From G963674665 sp963674665 (GTDB lineage Bacteria; Desulfobacterota; Desulfovibrionia; Desulfovibrionales; Desulfovibrionaceae): 64,000 bases of DNA. The notes beneath the pieces were generated by a model. That model was not told the origin of the DNA, made no database searches, and saw only the letters and a list, made by a program, of their open reading frames with translations. This document shows, piece after piece, positions 34,903 to 43,455 of this stretch (position 1 is the first letter of the stretch; every line of letters starts with the position of its first letter). The translations under genes and the position numbers were made by a program. The stretch lies in NCBI GenBank assembly GCA_963674665.2, contig CAXXPL010000009.1, positions 1,364,001 through 1,428,000 of the forward strand, written 5' to 3'.

Positions 34903-35895
34903 ATGAAAAAGGTGTGCATACTGGCGCTTGTGGCCATGCTTTCCGTAATGCTGGCGGGAAACGCGATGGCGATGCAGTGGAAGGTTTCACATGTTCGCCC
35001 TCAAGGTACGGCAATCGACAAGGACCTGAACCAGTTTGCGGAAGAGATGGACAAGGCCACGGGTGGCAAGATCAAGGTCAAGGTCTATCCGGCCAATGCT
35101 CTTGGCGATTATACCGTGGTGCAGGAGCGTGTGGGCGTGGGCGCCATCGACATGGCTTGCCAGCCGGTGGCCACAGCCGTGGATAAGCGCTTCAACATCC
35201 TGTATTTCCCCTACCTGGTAAAGGACTGGGAGCAGGCCAAAAAGAATTTCGGCGCCGGGGCGCCCCTGCGCAATACCGTGGCGGGGCTCTACGCCAAGCA
35301 GGGGATTCGCGTTCTCGCGGCTTGGCCCGTGTATTTCGGGGGCGTTTCCCTTGTCAAAAAGCCGGAAGCTCCTGGCGATCCCACGGTTTCCAAGGGAATG
35401 AAGTTGCGCGTTCCTCCCATCAAGACCTTTCAGTTGCTGGCCAACAGCATAGGCTACATGGCCACCCCCCTGCCTTTCTCCGAGGCCTTCACCGCCGTAC
35501 AAACCGGCGTGGTGGATGGTGTCATCGGATCCGGTGCCGAAGGCTATTATGCCTCTTTCAGGGATGTCACCAAGTACTACGTCCCCATCAACACGCATTT
35601 CGAGGTTTGGTACCTGATCGCCAACGAAGAGGTTATCTCCGATCTGGATGCCGAGACCCTGAAAGAGGTCGAAAAGGTTGCCCAGGATTTCGAGAACCGC
35701 CGCTGGGAAACAGTGCAGGCTGATCAGGCCCGCAATGAAAAACGTCTGGAGGAAGCTGGCGCAGAGATCATTCAAGTGACTCCGGAGCAGCTTTCCAAGA
35801 CCGCCGAAATCGTTAAGGAAAAAGTTTGGCCCGAGATCATCTCCGACGTTGGCCAGGAATGGGGGCAGAAGGTTTTGGACAACATCATCCAGTAA
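34903..35895 (+). CDS. dctP: TRAP transporter periplasmic receptor (DctP)
   Basis: 330 residues with a Sec signal peptide (MKKVCILALVAMLSVMLAGNAMA). The mature protein has the DctP fold pattern, with WKVSHVRPQGTAIDKDLNQFAEEM, GVGAIDMACQPVA, MKLRVPPIKTFQLLANSIGYMATPLPFSEAFTAVQTGVVDGV and a C-terminal long helix. The Arg in KLRVPP is the family residue that usually binds a ligand carboxylate, so the ligand is probably a carboxylic or amino-acid-type compound. A strong GGAAGGAG site precedes the ATG, as expected for the abundant receptor. Confidence 0.93.
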   Translation: MKKVCILALVAMLSVMLAGNAMAMQWKVSHVRPQGTAIDKDLNQFAEEMDKATGGKIKVKVYPANALGDYTVVQERVGVGAIDMACQPVATAVDKRFNILYFPYLVKDWEQAKKNFGAGAPLRNTVAGLYAKQGIRVLAAWPVYFGGVSLVKKPEAPGDPTVSKGMKLRVPPIKTFQLLANSIGYMATPLPFSEAFTAVQTGVVDGVIGSGAEGYYASFRDVTKYYVPINTHFEVWYLIANEEVISDLDAETLKEVEKVAQDFENRRWETVQADQARNEKRLEEAGAEIIQVTPEQLSKTAEIVKEKVWPEIISDVGQEWGQKVLDNIIQ

Positions 35896-35920
35896 TTCTC
35901 AGGCTTTTTTTGGGCTTATT

Positions 35921-35948
35921 CCCCGGCGGATTCATCCGCCGGGGTTTT
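35921..35948 (+). terminator. Rho-independent terminator of the TRAP operon
   Basis: CCCCGGCGGAT-TC-ATCCGCCGGGG forms a perfect 11-bp stem followed by TTTT, 26 bases after the dctP stop codon. Confidence 0.9.
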
Positions 35949-36003
35949 GCCGTTTCCATTTGGCGCAGAAAATTTTTTTCCTTCTGGATTGTTATTGAGG
36001 CTT

Positions 36004-36042
36004 GGCGCGGGGAGGACTCTCATCGGGGGTCCTCCCCGCGCC
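36004..36042. repeat. Strong inverted repeat between converging operons
   Basis: GGCGCGGGGAGGAC (36004-36017) and GTCCTCCCCGCGCC (36029-36042) are perfect 14-bp arms. No T-run follows on either strand. It lies between the terminators of dctP and ald. Confidence 0.7.
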
Positions 36043-36124
36043 TTCTGGCAATGAAGGGTCTGCTCGGGACTACGTTGCAACAGGGCGTCTTGGCATCATC
36101 TCTTACCATTTGAAGTACAAGAAA

Positions 36125-36156
36125 ACCCGGGCATGAAGGGTGTTTCATGCCCGGGT
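36125..36156. terminator. Terminator of the dehydrogenase operon
   Basis: ACCCGGGCATGAA (36125-36137) pairs perfectly with TTCATGCCCGGGT (36144-36156). On the minus strand it is followed by TTTTCTT, 40 bases after the ald stop. Confidence 0.85.
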
Positions 36157-36195
36157 CGTTTATGGCCGATTATGTAAAAGAAAGCGTCTATGCGC

Positions 36196-37308
36196 CTAAA
36201 GCACGTCTTCCACAGGGGTGTGCTCCAGGCCAAAAGCCTCGGCCACACCTTTATAGGTAACCTTGCCGTTGATCACATTGGCTCCGCGCCGGATCTCCAT
36301 ACTTTCCGTCATGGCCTGGCGCCAACCCTTGTTGGCGATGTTCACGGCATAGGGGAGGGTCGCGTTGGTCAGGGCAAGGGTGGATGTCTTGGCCACTGCG
36401 CCGGGCATGTTGGCCACGCAGTAGTGCACCACTCCGTCCACCACAAAAACGGGGTCGCCATGGGTGGTGGCGCGTGAGGTCTCGAAGCAGCCGCCCTGGT
36501 CGATGGCGACATCCACCACCACGGATCCTTTTTTCATGGACTTCAGCATATCCCGGGTGAGGAGTCTGGGGGTCTTGGCGCCAACCAGCAAAACCGCCCC
36601 CACCACCACATCGGCTCTGGTGACCAGTTCACGGATCACCGAGGGATTGGAAAAGAGGGGGGTGCAGTTGGCCGGCATGATGTCACTGAGATAGCGAAGC
36701 CGGTCCAGGTCGCGGTCCAGGAGGTAAACCTTGGCGCCCAGGCCGCAGGCCATCTTGGCCGCGTTCACGCCCACCACGCCCGCGCCGATGATCACCACTG
36801 TCCCGGGGTCCACGCCAGGAACGCCTCCGAGGAGCACGCCGTGCCCCCCTTGGGCCATTTCCAGAAACTTGGCGCCTTGCTGGATGGCCATACGCCCTGC
36901 CACTTCGCTCATTGGCGTGAGCAGAGGGAGCGCTCCATTGTCCTTCTGGATGGTTTCATACGCGATGTTCACGGATTCGCTTTGTATCAACGCCATGGTC
37001 AGTTCCTGGGCAGCGGCAAGGTGCAGGTAGGTGAACACGATCTGGTCTTTGCGAATCAAGTCGTATTCCGTTGGCATTGGCTCCTTGACGTGCATGACCA
37101 TGTCGGCGCGGTCATAGATCTCCTTGGGGGTGGTCACGATCTGTGCGCCATGCTCCATGTAGCTCTGATCATCGAATCCGCTGCCCATGCCCGCGTTTTT
37201 CTCCACGAGCACTGTGTGGCCATTCTGGGCCATGACCTCAACACCCGCGGGGGTCATGCTTACCCGGTTTTCCTCGGACTTGATTTCCTTGAGTATGCCT
37301 ACGATCAT
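36196..37308 (-). CDS. ald: Alanine dehydrogenase
   Basis: 370 residues, the normal length. The N-terminal MIVGILKEIKSEENRVSMTPAGVE carries the catalytic-domain Arg/Lys pair, YLHLAAAQELTMALIQS holds the catalytic His, and the NAD-binding fold has GAGVVGVNAAKMACGLGAKV followed by LDRDLDRL. MPGAVAKTSTLALTNATLPYA is the C-terminal signature. It interconverts alanine and pyruvate plus ammonia with NAD. It follows the opine-type dehydrogenase by 21 bases in the same sigma-54-driven unit, so it may handle the alanine or pyruvate produced from an opine. Confidence 0.96.
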   Translation of the reverse strand: MIVGILKEIKSEENRVSMTPAGVEVMAQNGHTVLVEKNAGMGSGFDDQSYMEHGAQIVTTPKEIYDRADMVMHVKEPMPTEYDLIRKDQIVFTYLHLAAAQELTMALIQSESVNIAYETIQKDNGALPLLTPMSEVAGRMAIQQGAKFLEMAQGGHGVLLGGVPGVDPGTVVIIGAGVVGVNAAKMACGLGAKVYLLDRDLDRLRYLSDIMPANCTPLFSNPSVIRELVTRADVVVGAVLLVGAKTPRLLTRDMLKSMKKGSVVVDVAIDQGGCFETSRATTHGDPVFVVDGVVHYCVANMPGAVAKTSTLALTNATLPYAVNIANKGWRQAMTESMEIRRGANVINGKVTYKGVAEAFGLEHTPVEDVL

Positions 37309-37329
37309 TTATGTGTCCCTTCTTGATGA

Positions 37330-38421
37330 TTATTGTTCACCGGTGGCCAGATAGTGTTGGAACTGGTCAGGAGTCATGTCGGCTATTCCCAGGTTCTTCA
37401 GGGTTCGCCCTGTGGTGTAGAAATCCTCCTCCAAGACATACTGCCCCAGCTGAATGATCAGCCGCATCATGGGCATGTCCAGGCCCATCATGCCGCCCAA
37501 CTCCACCATGGGGACCAGACCGGTGGGCAGATCCTCCAGCAGATAGCGCGTACGCAACTGCTTCTGGCCAACGATTTCGGCATAGGCCGGAGTCTTTTTC
37601 ACGGCTTCGGAGAGCGTGGGCGCTTCCGCATTGTACGCCAGGCGATACCAGTCCCGGATGGAGGGCATTTCAATATTAAGAGTCTTGCACAACGCAAGCC
37701 GCTCCTTGTCCAGGCGTTCGACAAAGGAGCCAATAGAGGGAGTTATGCCTTCCCAGTAGTAGAGCCAATCGTGCCTTGACTCGATCAACGAGGTGTTCAG
37801 CAGGGTGGGCGCGGGGTGCATGATCGCGTTGGGATTGGACAGACTGGTGGACATGACGTTTTTGCCGGCAATAACCTGGGGAAAAGCCTCCTGGAACAGG
37901 CCGTGCACAACCTCGGTTGCCGAGGCGGGCAGGGCGGAGACCACCAAGTCCTCCTTGATCCCCTTGATGCTCACTGTCCCGGGCTTCACCGCGCGGCAGG
38001 CGTATATCAGGGAGTTGGTCTCGCCCAGGATCACGTTGGTGTCGCATCCGCATTCCCGCAGAACGTTTTTGAACTCGAGAGCGCCGCACGTGGCGCCTGG
38101 GTGGATAATGATGATTTGCCCCTCCTCGAGATGCGGTGCGCAGCTCATGGCGATGCTGCGGTGCGCCACCGCGGGCGCGACCACCATGACGGCATCGGCG
38201 CCTTCCAGGGCCTCGGCAATGTCCGTGGTCACCAACTCGGGTTCGCCGAATCCCTCCACGACACCTGTGACATGGATGCCGCCCTGCTTGTTGATGGTGT
38301 TCACGGTGTCTTCCATAATGTCATAGAGACGCACGGAATATCCCATGAGTGAAAGATGCCCGGCCAGAGATTGGCCTCCGTTGCCGCCTCCGAGGATGGT
38401 CCATTTCGTTTTTTTCGCCAT
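37330..38421 (-). CDS. NAD(P)-dependent octopine/nopaline-type dehydrogenase
   Basis: 363 residues from the ATG at 38421; the start is fixed by the sigma-54 promoter lying further upstream, inside the longer open frame, and by GGAG before the ATG. A Rossmann domain starts with TILGGGNGGQSLAGHLSLMG. GATCGALEF and GETNSLIYACRA lie in the conserved catalytic region. The C-terminal all-helical Octopine_DH domain includes NAIMHPAPTLLNTSLIESRHDWLYYWEGITPSI with the conserved Asn-x-x-x-His-Pro. Family members reversibly join or split an amino acid and a 2-oxo acid. The metallophore version would need a nicotianamine-synthase-like neighbour, which is absent, so a catabolic role is favoured. Confidence 0.88.
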   Translation of the reverse strand: MAKKTKWTILGGGNGGQSLAGHLSLMGYSVRLYDIMEDTVNTINKQGGIHVTGVVEGFGEPELVTTDIAEALEGADAVMVVAPAVAHRSIAMSCAPHLEEGQIIIIHPGATCGALEFKNVLRECGCDTNVILGETNSLIYACRAVKPGTVSIKGIKEDLVVSALPASATEVVHGLFQEAFPQVIAGKNVMSTSLSNPNAIMHPAPTLLNTSLIESRHDWLYYWEGITPSIGSFVERLDKERLALCKTLNIEMPSIRDWYRLAYNAEAPTLSEAVKKTPAYAEIVGQKQLRTRYLLEDLPTGLVPMVELGGMMGLDMPMMRLIIQLGQYVLEEDFYTTGRTLKNLGIADMTPDQFQHYLATGEQ

Positions 38422-38468
38422 AACGCGCTCCAATGATTGATAGTTATGAATATTGTGCGCGTCAGGTA

Positions 38469-38483
38469 GCAACTCATGTGCCA
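38469..38483 (-). promoter_or_regulatory. Sigma-54 promoter of the opine-type dehydrogenase operon
   Basis: On the minus strand TGGCAC-ATGAG-TTGC matches the -24/-12 consensus exactly. The expected start is near 38457, giving a leader of about 36 bases. An AT-rich palindrome (TATGTTAACATA, 38494-38505) lies just upstream. Confidence 0.9.
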
Positions 38484-38688
38484 AATATACTGTTATGTTA
38501 ACATATTTATATCATGGGAATAATTTTTGCATTAAACGAAACCGATGGAGTGGATTGCTTTGATAAGGTGTTTTAATGTGATACACGGTTTACGAAAAAG
38601 CGTCTTAATGCCCACGCCCCGGGCCATAAACAATCTATGTGTATCGTTTTGAAACATGTTGCAGCCTGAGACCCAGGAGAAAGCGGTG

Positions 38689-40572
38689 ATGCTGGATAAT
38701 GTCCTTGATCAACGGAGAATGCGCGTAGCGATTGAAGAGTCACACCGGAGGGCCATGGAATTCGGCATAAGCTCCAGCGAGCGGAATCCCAACCAGGTTG
38801 CGCTCACTCCCGCGCAACTGGTGGAGCGCCAGCGGGCCAACAGCGAATTTCTGGGTGCTGTGCGGCTGAAGATTACAGAGTTTTATGACCTGCTCTCGCC
38901 AAATGACTTCATGTTGGGTGTGGTGGACGCCGAGGGGTTTATCCTGCACATGGCCGGGAGTGACGATATCCTCGCCAAGTTCGCGGAACGGAACTGCACA
39001 CCCGGGTACCGGTGGACCGAGCGCGACGTTGGCACCACGGCCATCAGTCTGTGCCTGAAGTTGAAGATCCCTTTGCAGATCAATGACAAGGAGCATTATT
39101 GCAGGCGCGCCCATGGTTTCACCAGTTCGGCCGCCCCTGTGTTCGGGCCGGATGATGGTCTGTTGGGGGTGCTTGTTGTCTCCGGAAGTTCTACGTTGGT
39201 CCATCCCCACACATTGTTCATGATCGCTTCGGCCGCCAAATCCATTGAAAAGGAGTTGCGGGTGCTACGTCAGAACAGGGAACTGGATCTGAACGTTGGC
39301 TTTCTGGACAATGTCATCGAGGCGGCCAGCACCGGGCTCCTGGTTCTGGACGCGGATATGCGAATCTGGCGGATCAACAAGAAGGGAAAGCGGATTTTCG
39401 GGGCAAGGGACCTGGAGGGGAAACCCGTCTCAGTGCTCGGCAACCTGGAGATAGATGTTGAATCTGTGCGCAATGCCCCGGATTCTTGGAACAACGTTGA
39501 GCGCACCTTGCGCATCGGGCGGCGCAACGTGCATTTGCTGGTTACGGCGCAGTTGGTGTTTTCCAGGGAAAACGATTTTCTGGGAATGGTGCTGGGTTTC
39601 GAGGAGCAGGAAACCATCAGGAAGTTGGCCGGAAATTTGGCCGGATCCCGCCCCTATTTTACGTTCGACAGCCTTATTGGATCTTCCCTTCCTTTTCGTA
39701 AGATATTGTCCCTGGCTCACAAGGCCTCGCGCAACGACTCCACAGTGCTGCTCCAGGGGGAGACAGGAACCGGAAAGGAGCTCTTTGCCCAGGCCATTCA
39801 CAATGCCAGCAAGCGTCACAGGGGGCCCTTCGTGCCCATCAATTGCGGCGCAATCCCCCATGAATTGCTGGAGAGCGAGCTGTTCGGCTATGTGGATGGC
39901 GCATTCACCGGTGCCGCCAAAGGTGGGCGTCCGGGCAAGTTCGAATTCGCCAGTGGAGGCACGCTTCTTTTGGACGAGATCGGGGACATGCCGCATGACA
40001 TGCAGGTGAAGCTTTTGCGCGTGCTGCAGACCGGCGAGGTGTTCAGGATCGGGTCACGCAAACCCATCCTGGTGGATACGCGGATCATCGCCTGTACGCA
40101 TGTGAACCTGGCCAAGGCCGTGAGCGAGAAAAGATTTCGCCAGGACCTCTATTACAGGCTCAATGTCTTTCCTCTTGTCATCCCCCCCCTCAGGGAGCGG
40201 GGCAGGGAGGACATCCTGGCTTTGATCAGCCACTTTCTGCAGCGTAACAGCACCAACCCCCCAATACTCTCGCCCGAGGCGGTGAATGCCTGCGTGGACC
40301 ATACCTGGCCCGGCAATGTGCGCGAACTTGAAAACACCATCCAGCGCGCCCTGCATCTTTGCGAAGGTGACAAGATAATGGAATCCTGTCTGGGGCTGCA
40401 GCAACAGCGCACGCCCAGCGTGGTGCGCCCCGGCACCCTGGAGGACATGGAGCGGGACATGATCGCCGCCACCCTGGACAGCACTGGCGCGAATATGGCG
40501 GAATCTGCACGTATCCTTGGTGTCTCTCGCGCCACCCTCTACCGAAAAGTGAAGCGTTTTGAGCTGGCATGA
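38689..40572 (+). CDS. AcoR-like sigma-54-dependent transcriptional activator
   Basis: 627 residues from the ATG at 38689, with AGGAGA about 10 bases upstream; the frame extends to 38656. The N-terminal GAF-like sensory region (about 60-195) has the AcoR pattern GYRWTERDVGTTAISLCLKLKIPLQI and CRRAHGFTSSAAPVFG. A PAS-like domain (about 210-310) follows. The AAA+ domain has GETGTGKE, the sigma-54-contact loop GAFTGA, LLLDEIGDM and the R-finger region LYYRLNVFPLVIPPLRER. A Fis-type helix-turn-helix lies at the end (MAESARILGVSRATLYRKVKR). It is divergent from the dehydrogenase operon and is the obvious activator of both sigma-54 promoters in the island. Confidence 0.93.
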   Translation: MLDNVLDQRRMRVAIEESHRRAMEFGISSSERNPNQVALTPAQLVERQRANSEFLGAVRLKITEFYDLLSPNDFMLGVVDAEGFILHMAGSDDILAKFAERNCTPGYRWTERDVGTTAISLCLKLKIPLQINDKEHYCRRAHGFTSSAAPVFGPDDGLLGVLVVSGSSTLVHPHTLFMIASAAKSIEKELRVLRQNRELDLNVGFLDNVIEAASTGLLVLDADMRIWRINKKGKRIFGARDLEGKPVSVLGNLEIDVESVRNAPDSWNNVERTLRIGRRNVHLLVTAQLVFSRENDFLGMVLGFEEQETIRKLAGNLAGSRPYFTFDSLIGSSLPFRKILSLAHKASRNDSTVLLQGETGTGKELFAQAIHNASKRHRGPFVPINCGAIPHELLESELFGYVDGAFTGAAKGGRPGKFEFASGGTLLLDEIGDMPHDMQVKLLRVLQTGEVFRIGSRKPILVDTRIIACTHVNLAKAVSEKRFRQDLYYRLNVFPLVIPPLRERGREDILALISHFLQRNSTNPPILSPEAVNACVDHTWPGNVRELENTIQRALHLCEGDKIMESCLGLQQQRTPSVVRPGTLEDMERDMIAATLDSTGANMAESARILGVSRATLYRKVKRFELA

Positions 40573-40813
40573 GAGCGTAGGGCGTTGAAGCTGTAATGAG
40601 AACGGCGTAAAGGGTAAATCTTTTCCCGGGAAAAATCTGTCTGATTTTATTCGCTTCGAGTAATGGTGCAAATCAGATTTGGGGGGCAATCTCCAGATCG
40701 TTGAGACGTGCCCGGAAATGCGAATTGCGGGAAGGGGCGAAGAACGGTTGTTGCGTCATCCTGGCCCGCTGTCCCGCAATGTGGTGTGTTACGGCAGGTA
40801 ACAGTGATCCAGA

Positions 40814-41215
40814 TCACTGCATTTTCTGTCTGAGAATTCCGGAGACTCTGTATGTCACGGCGGAGTCCTTCAGAGTTTTTTCGCACGTGTCAGGCAAAGA
40901 GCTCGGGGCGGTATTGATGTCCAGGACCTCCACGCAAAATTTGCCCTTGCCTTTGGACCAGATCGCGGCCCATCTGAATTTGTTCAAATCTTTGTTGCCT
41001 ACCCCAAAAAGTTTATACTGCTGCAGGTTGTACTTGCCCTCTTTCTTGATTCCTCCGGTCTCAATCCAGAATTTCGGAGGCATGGAATAGTCCACCATTA
41101 CCCTGTCGGGCGTGTCCCACGCTCGAGCGCAGGGCGAAACAAGAAAAATCGAGGCGGCTGCCAGCAGGAGCACGAGGCCGGCAAGACGCCATGTGAACGA
41201 CGCTCGTATGTTCAT
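40814..41215 (-). CDS. Small secreted protein of unknown function
   Basis: 133 residues from the ATG at 41215, which has GGGAGGA five bases upstream. The N-terminus is a Sec signal peptide (LAGLVLLLAAASIFLVSPCARA). The mature part (about 100 residues) contains YSMPPKFWIETGGIKKEGKYNLQQYKLFGVGNKD and two cysteines (KFCVEV and DTCEK) that could form a disulfide in the periplasm. No family is recognised. It is monocistronic. A perfect 8-bp inverted repeat (40802-40819) overlaps its stop codon. Confidence 0.75.
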   Translation of the reverse strand: MNIRASFTWRLAGLVLLLAAASIFLVSPCARAWDTPDRVMVDYSMPPKFWIETGGIKKEGKYNLQQYKLFGVGNKDLNKFRWAAIWSKGKGKFCVEVLDINTAPSSLPDTCEKTLKDSAVTYRVSGILRQKMQ

Positions 41216-41470
41216 GAATCCTCCCATTTGAAATGATACAGGTTTTCTTCATCATGTCTCCACACAAGTCAAGGACCGGGATGTGAGGTTGCAATATCAA
41301 AGGTATGTCACGAAGACACAGGACGGGATCAGCATGAGAGTGGGGGTGAAGCGTGAGACTACCCTGTGGAATGCAGATCAACTGGAGAACCCCAGGGTTA
41401 TGATGAACTAAGGGGTTTTCCTTGATAATCGTCCTTTGTGGGCAACGCGGACACGTACGCCGAACCCCAA

Positions 41471-41507
41471 AGAAAAAAGGGTCCAGGACGTTTGATCCTG
41501 AACCCTT
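41471..41507 (-). terminator. Terminator of tRNA-Asn
   Basis: On the minus strand AAGGGTTCAGGA pairs with TCCTGGACCCTT (one G-T pair), followed by TTTTCTTT. It starts 9 bases after the tRNA. Confidence 0.88.
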
Positions 41508-41515
41508 GAATCTAC

Positions 41516-41591
41516 TGGCTCCCCGGGAGAGACTCGAACTCCCAACCTAGTGGTTAACAGCCACCCGCTCTGCCGGTTGAGCTACCGGGGA
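41516..41591 (-). tRNA. tRNA-Asn (anticodon GTT)
   Basis: A 76-base cloverleaf: acceptor TCCCCGG/CCGGGGA, D-arm GCTC/GAGC, anticodon stem GGTGG/CCACT with loop CTGTTAA (anticodon GTT), T-arm GGGAG-TTCGAGT-CTCTC, discriminator G and an encoded CCA end. Confidence 0.97.
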
Positions 41592-41620
41592 ATGATGCGC
41601 TCCATGAGCGCGAGGAAGGG

Positions 41621-41649
41621 AAAATATACAGACACACCGTGGTCGTCAA
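41621..41649 (-). promoter_or_regulatory. Promoter of tRNA-Asn
   Basis: On the minus strand TTGACG (41649-41644) and TATTTT (41626-41621) are 17 bases apart, placed about 30 bases before the tRNA. Confidence 0.55.
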
Positions 41650-41768
41650 GAGTTTTTTTACCGGAATTCAAAAAAAAAGGAAAACTCCCGTTTCAGATAC
41701 GGAAAGGCGGCAAGACACTGGCCTTTATCACCGGATTGGTGCATTGTTTGTCGGGTAGGGGGCGTTTC

Positions 41769-41797
41769 TTGACGCCGTCCGCCATTTGGAATACATC
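41769..41797 (+). promoter_or_regulatory. Candidate promoter of lysS
   Basis: TTGACG and TACATC are 17 bases apart, 44 bases before the lysS start. Confidence 0.4.
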
Positions 41798-41841
41798 GCT
41801 ACGCTTCGAACATACACCCCATTTCGCAGTGGAGACTGCAG

Positions 41842-43428
41842 TTGAGTAATCAGGAAACCCCACGAAAGATGCCGAAGCTGAAGATCAAGTCCCCCCATGT
41901 GGACAGCTTCGAGCCTCTGATTCAGAATCTGGTAAAAAGAAACGAATTCAACGAGGTGTTCAAGGCACGCGTTGAAAAGGCCTGCGTGCTGCTCGACGCC
42001 GATGTGCCCTTGTACCCCAATGATTTTACCAAGGACTCGGATGTCAAAACCCTGGTCGATACCTACGGCGACTGGCCCCAGGAAAAACTCGAGGAACTCG
42101 AGGACGAATTCTGTCTGGCCGGCCGTATCGTGTCCCATCGCTCCTTTGGCAAGGTGACCTTTTTCCACCTCCAGGACCAGACCGACCGCATGCAGATATA
42201 CGCCTCCAGGGAAGGCCTGGGGCAGGAAGCATACACCCTGTTCAAAAAGCTGGACATCGGCGACATCGTCGGTGTGCGCGGCAAACTGTTCCGCACCAAG
42301 ACGGACGAATTCACCCTGGACGCCTCCTCGGTGAAGCTGGTCACCAAGTCCATGCGCCCCCTGCCGGAAAAGTTCCACGGTCTCAAGGACGTGGAGACCC
42401 GTTACAGGCAGCGCTACGTCGACCTCATCGTCACGCCGAGGACCAAGCAGATCTTCCGCATCCGGACACAGATCGTCAAGGAACTCAGAAAGTTCCTGGA
42501 CGCCGCCGGGTTCCTCGAGGTGGAGACCCCCATGATGCAGGCCATTGCCGGGGGCGCCACGGCCAAGCCGTTCATCACCCACCACAACGCCCTGGACATG
42601 CAGCTGTACCTGCGCATCGCTCCGGAGCTGTATCTGAAGCGGTTGCTGGTGGGCGGTTTCGAGAAGGTCTACGAGGTCAACAGGAATTTCCGTAACGAGG
42701 GCACTTCCACACAGCACAACCCCGAGTTCACCATGTGCGAGTTCTATTGGGCCTACGCCACCTTCGAGGACCTCATGGACCTCACGGAACGGCTGTTCTC
42801 CCAAATCGCCATTAGCCTCACCGGCGGAACCGTCATCGAATACCAGGGCAATCAGATCGACTTGACCCCCGGCTCATGGAAGCGCCTGGGATTCCACGAA
42901 TCCCTCGAGGTTGTGGGCAAGGTGTCACCGGAGATATACAACGACTACGACCGCGCCAAGGCCTACATCCAGGAGCGCGGCGAGAAGGTCGTAAAGGGCG
43001 AGGGGCTGGGCAAGCTTCAGGCCAAGATTTTCGACCTGGACGTGGAGCCCAAGCTCGTTCAGCCCCACTTCATCTACCACTACCCCACGGAGATTTCGCC
43101 TCTTTCCCGCAGGAACGAGAAGAACCCGGATGTCACGGACCGCTTCGAGCTGTTCATGACCGGGCGGGAGATGGCCAACGCCTTTTCAGAACTCAACGAT
43201 CCCGTGGACCAGCGGCAACGGTTCGAACAACAGGTGCTCGAAAAAGAGGCCGGCGACGAGGAGGCCCACGCCATGGACGAGGATTACATCCGCGCCCTGG
43301 AGTACGGCATGCCTCCGGCAGCCGGGCAGGGAATCGGCATCGACAGGCTGGTCATGCTGTTCACCGACTCTCCCAGCATCCGCGAGGTGATCCTCTTCCC
43401 TCTGCTCAGGCCAGAGGTCGAGGGCTGA
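41842..43428 (+). CDS. lysS: Lysyl-tRNA synthetase, class II
   Basis: 528 residues. The N-terminal OB-fold anticodon-binding domain (about 80-190) includes GRIVSHRSFGKVTFFHLQD. Class II motif 1 is near RIRTQIVKELRKFLDAAGFLEVETPMM, motif 2 near FEKVYEVNRNFRNEGTSTQHNPEFTMCEFY, and motif 3 at GMPPAAGQGIGIDRLVMLF. It charges tRNA-Lys with lysine in the cytoplasm. The frame starts with TTG at 41842, with GGAG about 10 bases upstream; the ATG inside KMPKLK is an alternative. The N-terminus is about 25 residues longer than many homologues. The lolC/E gene follows after 27 bases. Confidence 0.95.
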   Translation: MSNQETPRKMPKLKIKSPHVDSFEPLIQNLVKRNEFNEVFKARVEKACVLLDADVPLYPNDFTKDSDVKTLVDTYGDWPQEKLEELEDEFCLAGRIVSHRSFGKVTFFHLQDQTDRMQIYASREGLGQEAYTLFKKLDIGDIVGVRGKLFRTKTDEFTLDASSVKLVTKSMRPLPEKFHGLKDVETRYRQRYVDLIVTPRTKQIFRIRTQIVKELRKFLDAAGFLEVETPMMQAIAGGATAKPFITHHNALDMQLYLRIAPELYLKRLLVGGFEKVYEVNRNFRNEGTSTQHNPEFTMCEFYWAYATFEDLMDLTERLFSQIAISLTGGTVIEYQGNQIDLTPGSWKRLGFHESLEVVGKVSPEIYNDYDRAKAYIQERGEKVVKGEGLGKLQAKIFDLDVEPKLVQPHFIYHYPTEISPLSRRNEKNPDVTDRFELFMTGREMANAFSELNDPVDQRQRFEQQVLEKEAGDEEAHAMDEDYIRALEYGMPPAAGQGIGIDRLVMLFTDSPSIREVILFPLLRPEVEG

Positions 43429-43455
43429 ACCGGGGTCTAACCCACAGGACGGAAC

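Noticed and set aside
37330..38421. Opine metallophore synthase role for the octopine-type dehydrogenase
   Set aside because: No nicotianamine-synthase-like gene, metallophore exporter or metal importer is nearby; the neighbours are catabolic.
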